From Tanypteryx hageni (Eukaryota > Arthropoda > Insecta > Odonata > Petaluridae), in contig CM054116.1 in NCBI GenBank assembly GCA_028673005.1, positions 19,973,840-20,037,839 on the forward strand: 64,000 nucleotides of DNA, written 5' to 3'. Made by a program: the position numbers and the translations under genes. How positions within the stretch are numbered: the stretch's first letter is position 1; every line of letters begins with the position of its first letter. The notes under the pieces are model-generated. The model was given only the letters and a program-made list of their open reading frames with translations. It did not search any database and had not been told where the DNA came from. This document shows, piece by piece, positions 10,215 through 23,262 of the stretch.

Positions 10215-10861
10215 GAGTGCAGATGTGCGTGTTCACGTAGTTGGTCGAACAACTGAAGACCGACAGCATCGAGCAATGAACAACATGTGTTTGCTGATAG
10301 TAGAACAATCTGACCTTGGGCTCGCGCATACGCAAAGTGTGTGACAGAAGGCTTCTTTGGCTTCTTCTTTAGAGGGGTCATTGTTACTTCTAGGGAATCC
10401 CGAGGCCACTCTCCCTTGCCGTAAATCTTATATGATATACGTAGCTAGATACAATTATTACATACAAAATGAATGTTTATTTATTAAAAATTACGCGAGA
10501 CAACTTTTATATCAGTTCTTTCCTGAGATTTGTTCAAGTATCACATAGTAGAGTTGCTTATTTTTTAAAGCCGAATTTATATCCGTGCCGAAATAGCTTA
10601 AATAACTGATTTTTATAACATAAAAAAGATTTTATTCCTCTTTTCAACAATGCCAAATGCTAAAACCATACTGACAAGATCAATGCTTTTAAATGGGAAC
10701 TGATATCGTATATATTACGACTGCATTGATTTAGTGCTTTTAATGGGAATTTATGGCGTCATATTTGAATCGTTATTTTCAAATTGCATTTTAAGTATAG
10801 TTTACGCTCAAATAATTAATTCGGAGAAAAATTAGTCAATTAGTGTTTCCAATATATCTTC

Positions 10862-11104
10862 TCAATTAAATACGATCTCGGCTACTATCAACGGATTCCC
10901 ATGAAATCGCCGATTTCCATCTCCTGCAATACTTTTATTTGTTAGGAATATATGTATTCGTTCCCTATAATTGACAGCGAAATTTGTTTCTTCATTTACA
11001 TATGAAATTAAGGAATTAAAACATATCCAAGAAGGTACAATAAGAAAACTTCTATAACAATTTTTTAATTTCGACCAAAATATAATCGTCAACTTCTTCC
11101 TCAT
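10862..11104 (-). CDS. Unrecognised 80-codon conserved frame, copy B
   Basis: Same protein as copies C and D (NKSIAG, PLIVAEIV). ATG, length and stop are conserved. Confidence 0.25.
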   Translation of the reverse strand: MRKKLTIIFWSKLKNCYRSFLIVPSWICFNSLISYVNEETNFAVNYRERIHIFLTNKSIAGDGNRRFHGNPLIVAEIVFN

Positions 11105-12244
11105 TTAAATACCTATATGTCCTTTTTGCTTCTCTTCAACTGAACATTTGTATGCATCAATTTAGTCAATTTTTGCTTATTTTATTATAACAACACTTTC
11201 CATGTTATACAAACAAATCATTTATCGCCAAATCGATTTCAAAGTCCGGGAACACGTTTTGTTTCATAGGTTTCAATATAAAATATTCACGTGACAAATT
11301 AAACCCACAGAATCAGCCTTTGCATGGGATGGGTATTGTTAAGCTAAATTTGACTATATCTTCAAACGTGTTTCCAACGGTTGCTTCCCTAGAGCGTGCA
11401 ATTCCTGCCCAAGGTTTAAATTTTTTTGATATTCATGAACACATAATATGATGCAGTTTCTTCAACTGGAAATCGATTCGAGTGAAATAACTATCTTTTA
11501 AAAGTTATTCCATCGATTGTTTATCATGATTATTTGATAAAAGATACAAAGTTAGTTAACTACTAACTAAGTTAGTCGCCGATAAAGGATGCGAGAAAAT
11601 TTATTTATTTGGGCAAAATATGGGAAGACATGAAATATTGCGTAACATCAAGCATTACAATTTAAATTAACTTGGTTTCATTACTTGATTTTATTCTCAA
11701 ATCTTCCTCACAACTGTCTGTCTTGACTTAAAAACCCGAGCAACCCCGGATAATTTCAGATAGCATATTATATTTTCTAAATAGGTTGGCCTGTCTTCAG
11801 TTGAATTTTGAAAATGTGCACGGTTATTTTACACAAATAAATATCCTGTAGGATAAAGTCTATAGGGATAAGAAAAGCGGTATCTTAGAGGGAATCGCTA
11901 TTTTAAAGATTTGCTTGATAGAGTTTTTACTCATAAATCTATTTAACTGAATATTTTTCTGTTGGAAAAATATTAACTCTAGTTAACTTTAATAAGAAGG
12001 TAGGTTAATTTTAAGGCGTTTTTCTTATTTGGTTAAATAAACAAATGAATTAAAAATATACCATTTCATTATGTTTTGCGTTGTATTGAATTTTATTTGC
12101 TTTGCCATAGTACACATCCTTATTTGTATATTTTTATGAGCTCCATGTTACGTTTTGTAGCCAATGGAAGTAATGAAAATGAATTTCGTATATAAATATT
12201 TTCTCAATAACAGCAATGAAACTCTATATATATTACGCATTATT

Positions 12245-12912
12245 TAAATAAAAACGAAATTGGATCCAGGAATTGATGAAGTAGATGATCAACTTGAGAT
12301 CTATGATGTCGCTTCAGAAGTTAGTGAACATTTTGATATTGGAATTTGTAAGGGTAGATGAAAGGCCACAAAGTATGATTAGTGAATTTAAATATGAAAT
12401 CTTGAGCAAATGCTGGACATCTTCTCCGACTTATGACTTTAAGCATGATAGTGAAAATATTCGAGCTTTCCGTCTACCGTTGCTTACTCAGCATACTCCC
12501 TGGTTAACTTATTCTACACTTTTAAAGGCTGCTCTATGTCAAGTATGTATCCTTTTTTCCTCAAAGGGCGAATAGGGAATTTCGATATTCTTTCATTAAT
12601 ACAAAAAATTTCATGAAGCCGCAAGTTCCCATGACAAAACCCACTGTCATAAAACTTCACAAACAGAAGTCGATCACTCTATTTCAATAATGAAAGAGAA
12701 AAGTCCTTCGAAACAAATGCTGCAAAACAAATTAGTTGCCGATGCAAAAGAGGAAAATAGAGCAATACTGTATTCAATAAGTATTGTTTTGATATTGCAT
12801 TACGAGGTAAAAATAACAATTAAGGAAATCTTCAATCTTTCGGATTGAGGCAGGTGATGAAACAAAAACATTTAATTACTTGCAATGCAAACGCTAAATA
12901 CACATCTATGAG
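12245..12912 (+). pseudogene. hAT transposase relic, copy B (3' truncated)
   Basis: Carries the TTF-type zinc-finger part and the NRAILYSISIVL block, then stops at the 3.09-kb deletion. The catalytic-core block is gone. Confidence 0.75.
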
Positions 12913-13660
12913 AAAAGTGTAGTTTTAATGCGTTCTATACCAACTAAGTGATAGCAGCGGAACGCCTTGTCATTGTGTCGCCCCCGTCCGTCCGTATCTT
13001 TAATCCCAGAAACCACTTTCCGGATTTTAGTTAAATTAATTAAACTTGTTAAAATTAATCAACGCATTGTGATTTTCAACTGCATCCATCAATTAGTACT
13101 TCCAAATTAAATAATCGTGTACTCGTTTCTTCCGTCTAGCAACAATTTGCTACCGTATTTTTCACTCCCTGGCTCCTATACGATATGTTCTGTAAGTTAT
13201 TTATCAAAACATTTATTCGGATAAAGAGCAACATTTCCCACAAAGTCGTCCGCGGTCTATATAATAACATTTTATATATTCAAAGAAAAATTTCTAAAAA
13301 ATCCCAGTCATAATATCACATATTTTGTTTACATCTATCGCTACGAAAATTATATCGGCGAGCGACAATTTAATGGTGATTTATTTCGAAAAGGGCACCT
13401 CGCAGTTTCGGAACTAAACATCGACAAAGGTTAAAGTGAGAAGGACATTTTTTTCTCGAAGACGTTCTATTGAATCTTTTTATCGAAAAATATTTCACCA
13501 CGGTGATATCGACATTCCAACTCGTACCGATTGTAAAATATATAGAGTTTTCTGTTCATTTACTTTTCCCCCTCCTTTGTTCCATTTTATTCCATTTAAT
13601 ACTCATTCGATAATTTCACTGCAATTCTTTTCTCATCTTTAAAATTTTGATATTTCGAAC

Positions 13661-13936
13661 TCACATTTGAATTATCCGGATGGTTGCATCGGAGCACGCC
13701 ATGATACCCTCGAAGATGTAGTCCGGTCCTCGAGCTCTGAAACCGATGTAAAAGGTGTTGTTATCGTTTACGGCGAAGCTATCGCCAGCGTAGCGCTGGG
13801 TGCTGCTGCCGGTAGCTGCTGCGTATGATGGCGCATGGCAATCCGACGTTTCGATCCCAAAGATCTTCTTCAGGGATCGATACGTCGCACTGGATGCAGC
13901 TTCGGGCGCCGCCGGCGTAGGAAGGCACGTGCCAGC
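13661..13936 (-). CDS. Unrecognised GC-rich open frame, copy B
   Basis: Same frame and stop as copy A; A-A-T-G-S-S replaces A-A-S-G-S-S. Confidence 0.28.
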   Translation of the reverse strand, partial: AGTCLPTPAAPEAASSATYRSLKKIFGIETSDCHAPSYAAATGSSTQRYAGDSFAVNDNNTFYIGFRARGPDYIFEGIMACSDATIRIIQM

Positions 13937-13975
13937 CTACGCAGGCGGCACCGGAAGCCGCATCCAGTGCGACGT
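13882..13975. repeat. 94-bp GC-rich palindrome, copy B
   Basis: Same centre and length. One further mismatch in the stem (GATGCAGC against GCCGCATC) compared with copy A. Confidence 0.9.
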
Positions 13976-14052
13976 CGTCGTTCTCTCCATCATCTTGGCA
14001 GAGTTTATACATCGGGTTCAGAGCCAAATTCTCGGCGGAGGGTACCAACCCC

Positions 14053-14569
14053 TTAATGTTTCCCTTCTAGGAGTAGAGGCTGGACGTACTCCCACATTTC
14101 CAGTGGAATTTCATCTAAAAGTAAAATAAATGAAATCACATGTATTAACCGCGATTAATTAACCATATTCTCGAGCAACGCCGGTTACTAAAGTACTTAA
14201 ATATAAAGTGGAAAATAGTTTCTAGGGCTTTCCCACCTTTACTGATTAAAGTATTCTGCAATACTTACGTGTTTCTATGAAGTTTGTTATCAGGAAGCCA
14301 TCCCACGTCGCCCAAATACTGTTTTCTAACTTTCGATAAAAATTTGAAATTTTCCTCATCCCCAGTCGATAAATAAAGCAAATATATTTTTTTAATTTGA
14401 AAAATACACTGTTGATAATTTTGATAATTTTGTCGTTAAATAAACCATCCAGCAATATATAAGTGATAAGGGATACTTTCAAAATTTTGATTATCTCAAT
14501 CGTTATGAAAATACGGAGAAGCGTCAATAAAACAATGATGGTCTTGGATTTCATGTTGTAGAGGGCGCC
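14053..14569 (-). CDS. Unrecognised two-exon frame, copy B (exons 14569-14269 and 14114-14053)
   Basis: Same model with the stronger donor GTAAGT. Residues FLITNFIETRKY replace FLIANFIETRMY before the splice site. Confidence 0.35.
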
Positions 14570-14623
14570 CTGTGGGAAAAATAAGAGTGGTACATCGTGA
14601 CTATCATGATAACATAAACGGAG

Positions 14624-14878
14624 TTATGGTGATCTAAGATTAAGAATGAGATCAAGAATGAGTGAACATGAAAAACACATAAATGAATCTCGGAAGTCAA
14701 TCAGGGGCACCACTTTACTGTTGTCAAAAAATGAGCTCTCGGTCATATCTCGTAAAGTATTGGTCATATCAAAAACGTTTTCAAACAGAACCTGTAGAAC
14801 TAGTACAGTATTTCGTTCCGTATACATTTTTATGGTAGGAGTGGCCGTTATCGGGAAACAAATAATTTGTAATTCGCT
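14624..14878 (-). CDS. Unrecognised hydrophobic frame, copy B
   Basis: Same length; SSFFDNSKVV for SSFFVTSKVV and FENVFD for FENLFD. Replacement changes are as common as silent ones. Confidence 0.27.
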   Translation of the reverse strand, partial: SELQIICFPITATPTIKMYTERNTVLVLQVLFENVFDMTNTLRDMTESSFFDNSKVVPLIDFRDSFMCFSCSLILDLILNLRSP

Positions 14879-16772
14879 CTGAAGTTAGAGAAATTCATGC
14901 AGAGCTGCCTAATAGTTGTCAACGTAAACAATCTTGTTGGTTACGGAAGTAAATCTGCTATATGTAGCTACATAAATACATTGAATTCCTTACGCGGGCA
15001 TGAATGATTAAGTAAGCAGAAGGAAAAGGGAATATCTTAGATGAAGAAAGTACGGAAACGTAAATATTACAACTAATGATCTGATGCGAGGTAGGTACGT
15101 TTAAAATAATTGTCGATTGTTTGGTTGATTAAAACTGATTAGAAAATAAATACCTGCGTAAATAAAAATTGAATATTTACCTGGAATCATTTCTTCTGTA
15201 TCGTTTTGCAGTACGTACTAAATAAAATTACGTAATGTGTTTATTAATGCACCAAGTCAGGAAGTGAAGGGATTTTTAGTCGACGGAGAGATAAAATAGG
15301 ATCGTGGTGTTTTGCAGTTCTATGCCGTGCGTTCGTTCAAATCGTATCGTTTAGTTTCAAACACTATATCGAACGAGACGCGCCTATTTGTGATACACTT
15401 TCCTGACTTGCTTAAGCATCGATTCGGTAAAGACATAAGTACTAGATAAACTCGCACGAGAATACTTGCTCCTTGTATTGAAATGGGAACGGGAATGAAT
15501 GACATTAGACCCTGCCACAATGTTAGTTTCATCTCCTGACTGTGCTACGAAAATTCTTATGCAGGCTTCATAATTGCGCCACCGGTCTTCGAAAATTACC
15601 ATTATGCTCGCAGCGATTATTTCAGCGATAGTTTTCTGCTAAGGACGTTCGAACATGACTAAAAATCTCCCCCACGCGGTGAAAATAAAACGGTATACCC
15701 CCGAGATCCGCTGATATCAATTAGTGCACTCCATGCAAATGATAGGTCACGTCTCTCGATTTCACCGCTGCTTTGCTTTACGTTTACCTTTCATCCGTGT
15801 GCACCACTTACAAACGAATTGCATTTTATGGCGTATTTTATGTCAAATAAAACCGACAACCTAAAACGTTTACCTCTTAAACCCACATCTCTGTAAAAAA
15901 AAGCTTGACCTATGCAATCCAACTTTCTCCAGCTCCTTCCGAAAAAAATCATACGAGACTGGAACAATGTCGTCAGCTACTAAGCTACAAAACGATAACT
16001 ATTATAAGCATTATTTTTTCTATTACCTTGATATTTGGTTCCATTCTGAGAGAAGCGAATGATTTACGCCTTAGTCCCATAACGTTCTATCGCAGTAGCC
16101 GTTTCCTAGACAACCGAGCGTCCCTAACAATGCAATTCACGAGAAACAAAGAGAGAGTATTATTGCGCCGTCATTAAATTAATTCCGCGGGATTGAAAAT
16201 TTTCCTATTTGTCGCATTGTAACATTATTTAATGTAATAAGGAATATTATTCTAGATTTGAACTTTAATAGACAAAGTAATACACAAAGTAAAAAGGATT
16301 AATGGCAGATAATAAAAACAGCTGAAATTAATATATCAGTTTATTAGCACTTAAACGATTTTTACAATTAAAAGAACACATCTACATAATGAACGTACAA
16401 AACGGGAATTCGCTATGGAAAAAACAAATATTATGTAGCTGATGAAATTCAAAATATCCATTACATTTTCATTTAAAAATACAAACATTCTCACTTCCAT
16501 AAGTTATATGTGCATGCAATCAGAAAGGAAAATTATATATGTACATTGAAATGGGTTATTGGCCATTATTAATATCCATTACATATTTAATAAAAAACAC
16601 ATATCATTCGCAATTCCATAAGGCATGAACATGTGCTATCAAACATATGTAAATTGTGTAAATTGAAATGGATTATTTACCATTATTAATTTCCGTTACA
16701 CATTTCAAAATCTAATGTGGCCACCACATGACCTTCTCTATGCCAGTAATATTTCTAACAAATTCCAAATAG

Positions 16773-16922
16773 GTTAAATGATAATAATTATTTCAAGGAA
16801 CTGCGAGACGGATTTAAAGACTTGACAAAGAAAAGAAATAAACTCAAACCATCGCCTTCTAATTTTGGCTATAGCCACAAAGCTCCAACAGTTAAAAAAA
16901 TAAAAAGGAGCGTTCATAAGAC
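16773..16922 (+). CDS. 150-bp phase-symmetric exon candidate, copy B
   Basis: Both splice sites kept; N-D-N-N-Y-F replaces N-D-N-K-Y-F. Confidence 0.36.
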
Positions 16923-17142
16923 GTAAGTGTAATGTGTTTACAATAGTCGCCGGTAGGTGGAGTGGTGGGGTAAGATAAAAAAGAATGTCATAAACATATC
17001 TCTTAAACGATGCATTATATGGGGAAATGTTTTAAACGAACTTCGGACAAAATTAAATTTGCTACAACGTTTATTCCATTACGTTTTTACATTCATCAAA
17101 TATTAAAGCAAGTATTTCGAAATTACGGATAATCGACCGATT

Positions 17143-17289
17143 TTAGCTAAATACTAATGACCCGATTTCGCTTAGCGCTTCAATGCGATAATTTGCTTGT
17201 TTATGTTCGCTAGAGGTATCATCCGATAAAACTGAATATTTTTCATAAAATTCAATTAGTTTGATTGTATTTGCTTTTGTCCACTTCAT
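17143..17289 (-). CDS. MADF/Myb-SANT-like exon, copy C
   Basis: Same frame as copy B with one change at residue 2 (MKWT instead of MEWT). That change puts a stop in the overlapping 66-codon frame, so the MADF-like frame survives where the overlapping one does not. Confidence 0.4.
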   Translation of the reverse strand: MKWTKANTIKLIEFYEKYSVLSDDTSSEHKQANYRIEALSEIGSLVFS

Positions 17290-17936
17290 GAGTGCAGATG
17301 TGCGTGTTCACGTAGTTGGTCGAACAACTGAAGACCGACAGCATCGAGCAATGAACAACATGTGTTTGCTGATAGTAGAACAATCTGACCTTGGGCTCGC
17401 GCATACGCAAAGTGTGTGACAGAAGGCTTCTTTGGCTTCTTCTTTAGAGGGGTCATTGTTACTTCTAGGGAATCCCGAGGCCACTCTCCCTTGCCGTAAA
17501 TCTTATATGATATACGTAGCTAGATACAATTATTACATACAAAATGAATGTTTATTTATTAAAAATTACGCGAGACAACTTTTATATCAGTTCTTTCCTG
17601 AGATTTGTTCAAGTATCACATAGTAGAGTTGCTTATTTTTTAAAGCAGAATTAATATCCGTGCCGAAATAGCTTAAATAACTGATTTTTATAACATAAAA
17701 AAGATTTTATTCCTCTTTTCAACAATGCCAAATGCTAAAACCATACTGACAAGATCAATGCTTTTAAATGGGAACTGATATCTTATATATTACGACTGCA
17801 TTGATTTAGTGCTTTTAATGGGAATTTATGGCGTCATATTTGAATCGTTATTTTCAAATTGCATTTTAAGTATAGTTTACGCTCAAATAATTAATTCGGA
17901 GAAAAATTAGTCAATTAGTGTTTCCAATATATCTTC

Positions 17937-18179
17937 TCAATTAAATACGATCTCGGCTACTATCAACGGATTCCCATGAAATCGCCGATTTCCATCTCCT
18001 GCAATACTTTTATTTGTTAGGAATATATGTATTCGTTCCCTATAATTGACAGCGAAATTTGTTTCTTCATTTACATATGAAATTAAGGAATTAAAACATA
18101 TCCAAGAAGGTACAATAAGAAAACTTCTATAACAATTTTTTAATTTCGACCAAAATATAATCGTCAACTTCTTCCTCAT
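17937..18179 (-). CDS. Unrecognised 80-codon conserved frame, copy C
   Basis: Protein identical to copies B and D although surrounding noncoding sequence carries scattered differences. Confidence 0.25.
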   Translation of the reverse strand: MRKKLTIIFWSKLKNCYRSFLIVPSWICFNSLISYVNEETNFAVNYRERIHIFLTNKSIAGDGNRRFHGNPLIVAEIVFN

Positions 18180-19299
18180 TTAAATAGCTATATGTCCGTT
18201 TTGCTTCTCTTCAACTGAACATTTGTATGCATCAATTTAGTCAATTTTTGCTTATTTTATTATAACAACACCTTCCATGTTATACAAACAAATCATTTAT
18301 CGCCAAATCGATTTCAAAGTCCGGGAACACGTTTTGTTTCATAGGTTTCACTATAAAATATTCACGTGACAAATTAAAACCACAGAATCAGCCTTTGCAT
18401 GGGATGGGTATTGTTAAGCTAAATTTGACTATATCTTCAAACGTGTTTCCACCGGTTGCTTCCCTAGAGCGTGCAATTCCTGCCCAAGGTTTAAATTTTT
18501 TTGATATTCATGAACACATAATATGATGCAGTTTCTTCAACTGGAAATCCATTCGAGTGAAATAACTATCTTTTAAAAGTTATTCCATCGATTGTTTATC
18601 ATGATTATTTGATAAAAGATACAAAGTTAGTTAACTACTAACTAAGTTAGTCGCCGATAAAATTTATTTATTTGGGCAAAATATGGGAAGACATGAAATA
18701 TTGCGTAACATCAAGCATTACAATTTAAATTAACTTGGTTTCATTACTTGATTTTATTCTCAAATCTTCCTCACAACTGTCTGTCTTGATTTAAAAACCC
18801 GAGCAACCCCGGATAATTTCAGATAGCATATTATATTTTCTAAATAGGTTGGCCTGTCTTCAGTTGAATTTTGAAAATGTGCACGGTTATTTTACACAAG
18901 TAATTATCCTGCAGGAACAGGTCTTTAGGGATAAGAATAGCGGTACCATAGCAGGAATCGCTTTTTTAAAGGTTTGCTCATAAACCTATTTAACTGAATA
19001 TTTTTCTGTTGGAAAAATATTAACTCTAGTTAACTTCAATAAGAAGGTAGGATTATTTGAAGGCGTTTTTCTTATTTGGTTTAATAAACAAATGAATTAA
19101 AAATATACATTTTCATTATGTTTTGTGTTGTATTGAATTTTATTTGCTTTGCCATAGTACACATCCTTATTTGTATATTTTTACGAGCTCCATGTTACGT
19201 TTTGTAACCAATGGTAGTAATGAAAATGAATTTCGTATATAAATATTTTCTCAATAACAGCAATAAAACTCTATATATATTACGCATTATTTAAATAAA

Positions 19300-19763
19300 A
19301 ACGAAATTGGATCCAGGAATTGATGAAGTTGATGATCAACTTGAGATCTATGATGTCGCTTCAGAAGTTAGTGAACATTTTGATATTGGATTCTGTAAGG
19401 GTAGATGAAAGGCCACAAAGTATGATTAGTGAATTTAAATATGAAATCTTGAGCAAATGCTGGACATTTTCACCGACTTATGACTTTAAGCATGATGGTG
19501 AAAATATTCGAGCTTTCCGTCTACCGTTGCTTACTCAGCATACTCCTTGGTTAACTTATTGTACACTTTTAAAGGCTGCTCTATGTCAAGTTTGTATACT
19601 TTTTCCTCAAAGGGCGAATAGGGAATTTCGATATTCTTTCATTAATACAAAAAAATTCATGAAGCCGCAAGTTCCCATGACAAAACCCACTGTCATAAAA
19701 CTTCACAAACAGAAGTCGATCACTCTATTTCAATAATGAAAGAGAAAAGTCCTTCGAAACAAA
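19300..19763 (+). pseudogene. hAT transposase relic, copy C (zinc-finger part only)
   Basis: Keeps the longest open stretch of this element (138 codons, 19320-19736), from SLQKLVNIL through AALCQVCILFP to HKQKSITLFQ. It ends at the 1.23-kb deletion junction. Confidence 0.75.
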
Positions 19764-19949
19764 GTAGCTAGTAGCTAGAAGATTGATATTTAATACGAAT
19801 GTTCGGTTCTTAAAGTGAAAGTCATTTGCAAAAACATAATTCAAAAACTAGACCTGGTTCGATCCCTGAGAATGATTTCCATTCCCCATAAGTTAACATG
19901 GAAAAATGGATATTTCAACCTGCAAGCTTATATTCTTTTACTTATTAAA

Positions 19950-20389
19950 ATTCTTTTTCTAGTAATGCAAATATTTTTTAGATTCGTCGATATAGTAGAC
20001 TGTGTGCAGATGAAGTCATATTCTCTCAACTTTTATTGAATGCCTTTTTGTGTCAATGAGCAGTCTGCTTGAATAGTTTCACATATTTTGTCCGATAATC
20101 TAGAAACTTATTGCGGTTTGGGTCCAGGCTTCTTCCGTGTTAAATCAACTTCTTCCATATTTTCCTCAGCTTCGTGTATTCTCCTCATTAGTTGGTACAC
20201 AACAGACAAAGATACGCCCAAGTTTTTTGCCATTTTAACCGCTGACTCACCTTGTTCTCTCATATTTTTAAATACATCAATTTTTTCGTCGGTTATCGAG
20301 GTTATTTTCTTTCTTGTTCTGGAAACTACATCATTTAGTTCACTCTGTATCCCATTTTAATTTACTACTTCCTGAGAGTTTTCTTCCAT
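19950..20389 (-). pseudogene. Tc1/mariner-like transposase relic, copy C
   Basis: Same 5' fragment as copy A at an offset of 15969, with the same early stop, so A and C share a common broken ancestor that differs from the arm copies. Confidence 0.75.
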
Positions 20390-20448
20390 TACAGGGTAGG
20401 GTTAGTATTGTTTATAATTATCAATAATCTATAATCTATAATTCACGA

Positions 20449-20621
20449 TAATGTGTTTATAACTACTGATAGTTTGTTTATAACTACTGATATTTTGTTC
20501 ATAACTACTGATACTTTGTTTATAACTGCCAATAATGTATTTATGACTACCGATACTTGGTTTATAACTAACAATAATGTGTCTATAACTTCCGATAATG
20601 TGTTTATAGTATCCGATAACG
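20449..20621 (+). repeat. 21-bp minisatellite, copy C
   Basis: Same array and same unit order as copy A, with no gain or loss of units. Confidence 0.9.
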
Positions 20622-22314
20622 CAGCGCGTCCAACCAGGCCTAGGAAACACTTCAGAAAAAGGTTGTACCGCGTTACGCATTGAAACTAATGTAGAGGACT
20701 CGATCTATACCAGCGACGTCATACTGTTGCACTACGCATTTTATGCTGCGTCTGGTTGTAACGCAGTGTTTCTCATGCTGTAAGGTTTTACTTGAAGTCG
20801 AAGTCCTTCATTAATTCTAACCAGCACAAAACGCCAGCCATCGGAAGATGTACGTCAATGTATTTATATCGTACTTTCAGTTATTTTTTTGCAGTACGAA
20901 ATGATACGTTGCCGAGGATAATATTTAGCGACTAGCAGTTAATTATGAGGAATTCATTAAATTTACTAGTGTGGATTCTTCTTTTAGGATATTATGTTTC
21001 ATTGAGAACACGCCGCGGAGGTTTTCCCTTCCTTGTGTAAGATCACTTCGGCAATTAACGCTTCCTGCTACATAGAGCAATACTTAATTATCAAAAAATT
21101 TCGCAAATCATCAGTGACGCAGACACGACTCAATTCCTTTGCTATTTTAACAATTGAATACCAAAACGCAAAGTTATTAAATATTGATAAATTGATTTAT
21201 GTCTATATTTTAATTAAAGGCGGAAAATGAAGGATTTGCCAAGGGCGCTAAAAACACTCCCTACGGCTGTGCATATAGACTCATATAGACTATATATTTA
21301 CTCAACCATCGATGTAAAATACATTTTTATTAGACGTATTCAAAACAAGGTTTATTTTTTCCGTAAATAAATACATTTTTATTGTACAACAAATATTCAT
21401 TTTACAGTGAATTTTGATGCAGAGACGTGAGATGGCCTGAAAAAAATGAAAAAGAAAATTAATCATTTCGTAATAAAATAAAAATTCTAATATAATTTCA
21501 ATGACTCGTTTAACCTTTAATCATAATTTTTCTCTCCGCCGTCTCTCATTACAATACTTTGTATCTTTCTTAAAAATGACAATCGGTTATAAATCTTTGA
21601 TTTGCGAGTCGTCCATTTACAGGAGATAACAGGAGAGAGTTTTCACTGAATTTTCTATTCGTATCTCTTTTTTGAGGAGACGTATTTTTATTATGAACTT
21701 AAAAGGAATTATTTTAAACAAACCCGAACGCACTCAGAAACCACAACTATCATCCCTCATTCGTTTCTTCCCCAATGGAGATTATTAAATTATTTTAGTG
21801 CTTTTTGGAGATACATGTACCAAAAAGTGTAGTTTTAATGCGTTCTATACCAACTAAGTGATAGCAGCGGAACGCCTTGTCGGTAGGTCGCCCCCGTCCG
21901 TCCGTATCTTTAATCCCAGAAACCACTTTCCGGATTTTAGTTACATTAATTAAACTTGTTAAAATTAATCAACGCATCGTGGTTTTCAACTGCATCCATC
22001 AATTATAACTTCCAAATTAAATAATCGTGTACTCGTTTCTTCCGTCAAGCAACAATTTGCTACCGTATTTTTCTCTCCCTGGCTCCTATACGATATGTTC
22101 TGTAAGTTATTTATCAAAACATTTATTCGGATAAAGAGCAACATTTCCCACAAATTCGTCCGCGGTCTATATAATAACAGTTTATAGTTTCGCAGAAAAA
22201 ATTTCTAGAAAATGCCAGTCATAATATCACCTATTTTGTTTACGTCTATCGCTACGAAAATTATATCGGCGAGCGACAATTTAAAATCCACATTTTTATC
22301 TCTCGTGCTCTTAT

Positions 22315-22566
22315 ATGATCTGTGAGGTGCACATAAAAAGATTTATTCAGATAGAGGACGACAATTACCAGAAAAAACCCAGCGGGATCATATATGTAAT
22401 TAGGACTTATAGTGTTGGAGATAAAAGTTCACGAACCGCCCAATCTATTGACACTGTTTTGAGCGCATTCCCCATAAAGAACGCCTTTGCAGCCTCTGTG
22501 TACTCCATTTATGGAGTATACTGTTTCTCATTGTTGCACACGTTTTCTGTATTCGAACAACTCTGA
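22315..22566 (+). CDS. MICE-type paralogous frame in the 690-bp module, copy C
   Basis: 83 codons: MICEVHIKRFIQIEDDN, then TYSVGDKSSRTAQSIDTVL and PIKNAFAASVYSIYGV. It aligns along its length to the minus-strand frame 22758-22955 and to the short frame starting at 22094. The shared start region TCTCTC...TATATGATCTGTGA is also conserved. Unrecognised family, probably decayed exon copies. Confidence 0.3.
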   Translation: MICEVHIKRFIQIEDDNYQKKPSGIIYVIRTYSVGDKSSRTAQSIDTVLSAFPIKNAFAASVYSIYGVYCFSLLHTFSVFEQL

Positions 22567-22757
22567 ACATTATACATGCTATTATTTACAATGTCCCATT
22601 TTGTCTCCCTCAGCCTCGCATCTTCCTCAGATCGCAAGCTTTCTTGTCCCTAGAGCAGCGCACAGACTACAGTTTACAGACTAAATCGCAGGATTCACCT
22701 TTTCCCATCCAGGGTCAACTAGAACGTGCGGGTTCATAAACAAGAAGGAAAACTATA

Positions 22758-22955
22758 TTATTCACTAGTGGAATCCCCGGAGATGTCAAATGCGTTCTTT
22801 AGGGGCTTCACGTACAAATCTGGGTCGTAAGCTTGGGCGGCTCTCCAATTTTTATCTGCGTAACTATATCGCCTATTTATGAGTTTCGCGGAAGTTTGTG
22901 GACAAATGTCGTCCTCTATCCGAATGAGTTTTTTAATCGATGCTTTACAGATCAC
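22758..22955 (-). CDS. VICK-type paralogous frame in the 690-bp module, copy C
   Basis: Inverted relative of the previous frame. Reads ICKASIKKLIRIEDDICPQ, then RRYSYADKNWRAAQAYD and PLKNAFDISGDSTSE. The first codon is GTG, so either an upstream start or an upstream exon is needed. Hydrophilic and well composed, it is the best-looking member of this family. Confidence 0.33.
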   Translation of the reverse strand: MICKASIKKLIRIEDDICPQTSAKLINRRYSYADKNWRAAQAYDPDLYVKPLKNAFDISGDSTSE

Positions 22956-23262
22956 ATAAAAAAGAGAGAAAAATATGGTGATTTATTTCGAAAAGGGCAC
23001 CTCGCAGTTTCGGAACTAAACGTCGACAAAGGTTAAAGTGAGAAGGACATTTTTTTCTCGAAGACGTTCTATTGAATCTTTTTATCGAAAAATATTTCAC
23101 CACGGTGATATCGACTTTCCAACTCGTACCGATTGTAAAATAAATAAAGTTTTCTGTTCATTTACTTTTCCCCCTCCTTTGTTCCATTTTATTCCATTTA
23201 ATTCTCATTTTAGAATTTCACTGCAATTCTTTTCTCATCTTTAAAATTTTGATATTTCGAAC

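Larger units (their letters stand above)
10134..17208 (+). repeat. Composite unit, copy B (3.1 kb internally deleted)
   Basis: Same order as copy A, but the sequence jumps at about 12912 from the middle of the hAT relic to the segment that starts at 5853 in A. About 3.09 kb is missing, including the rest of the hAT, the Tc1-like relic and the 21-bp minisatellite. The junction shares a short AGA. The 690-bp module of copy C is also absent. Length 7.08 kb. Confidence 0.93.
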
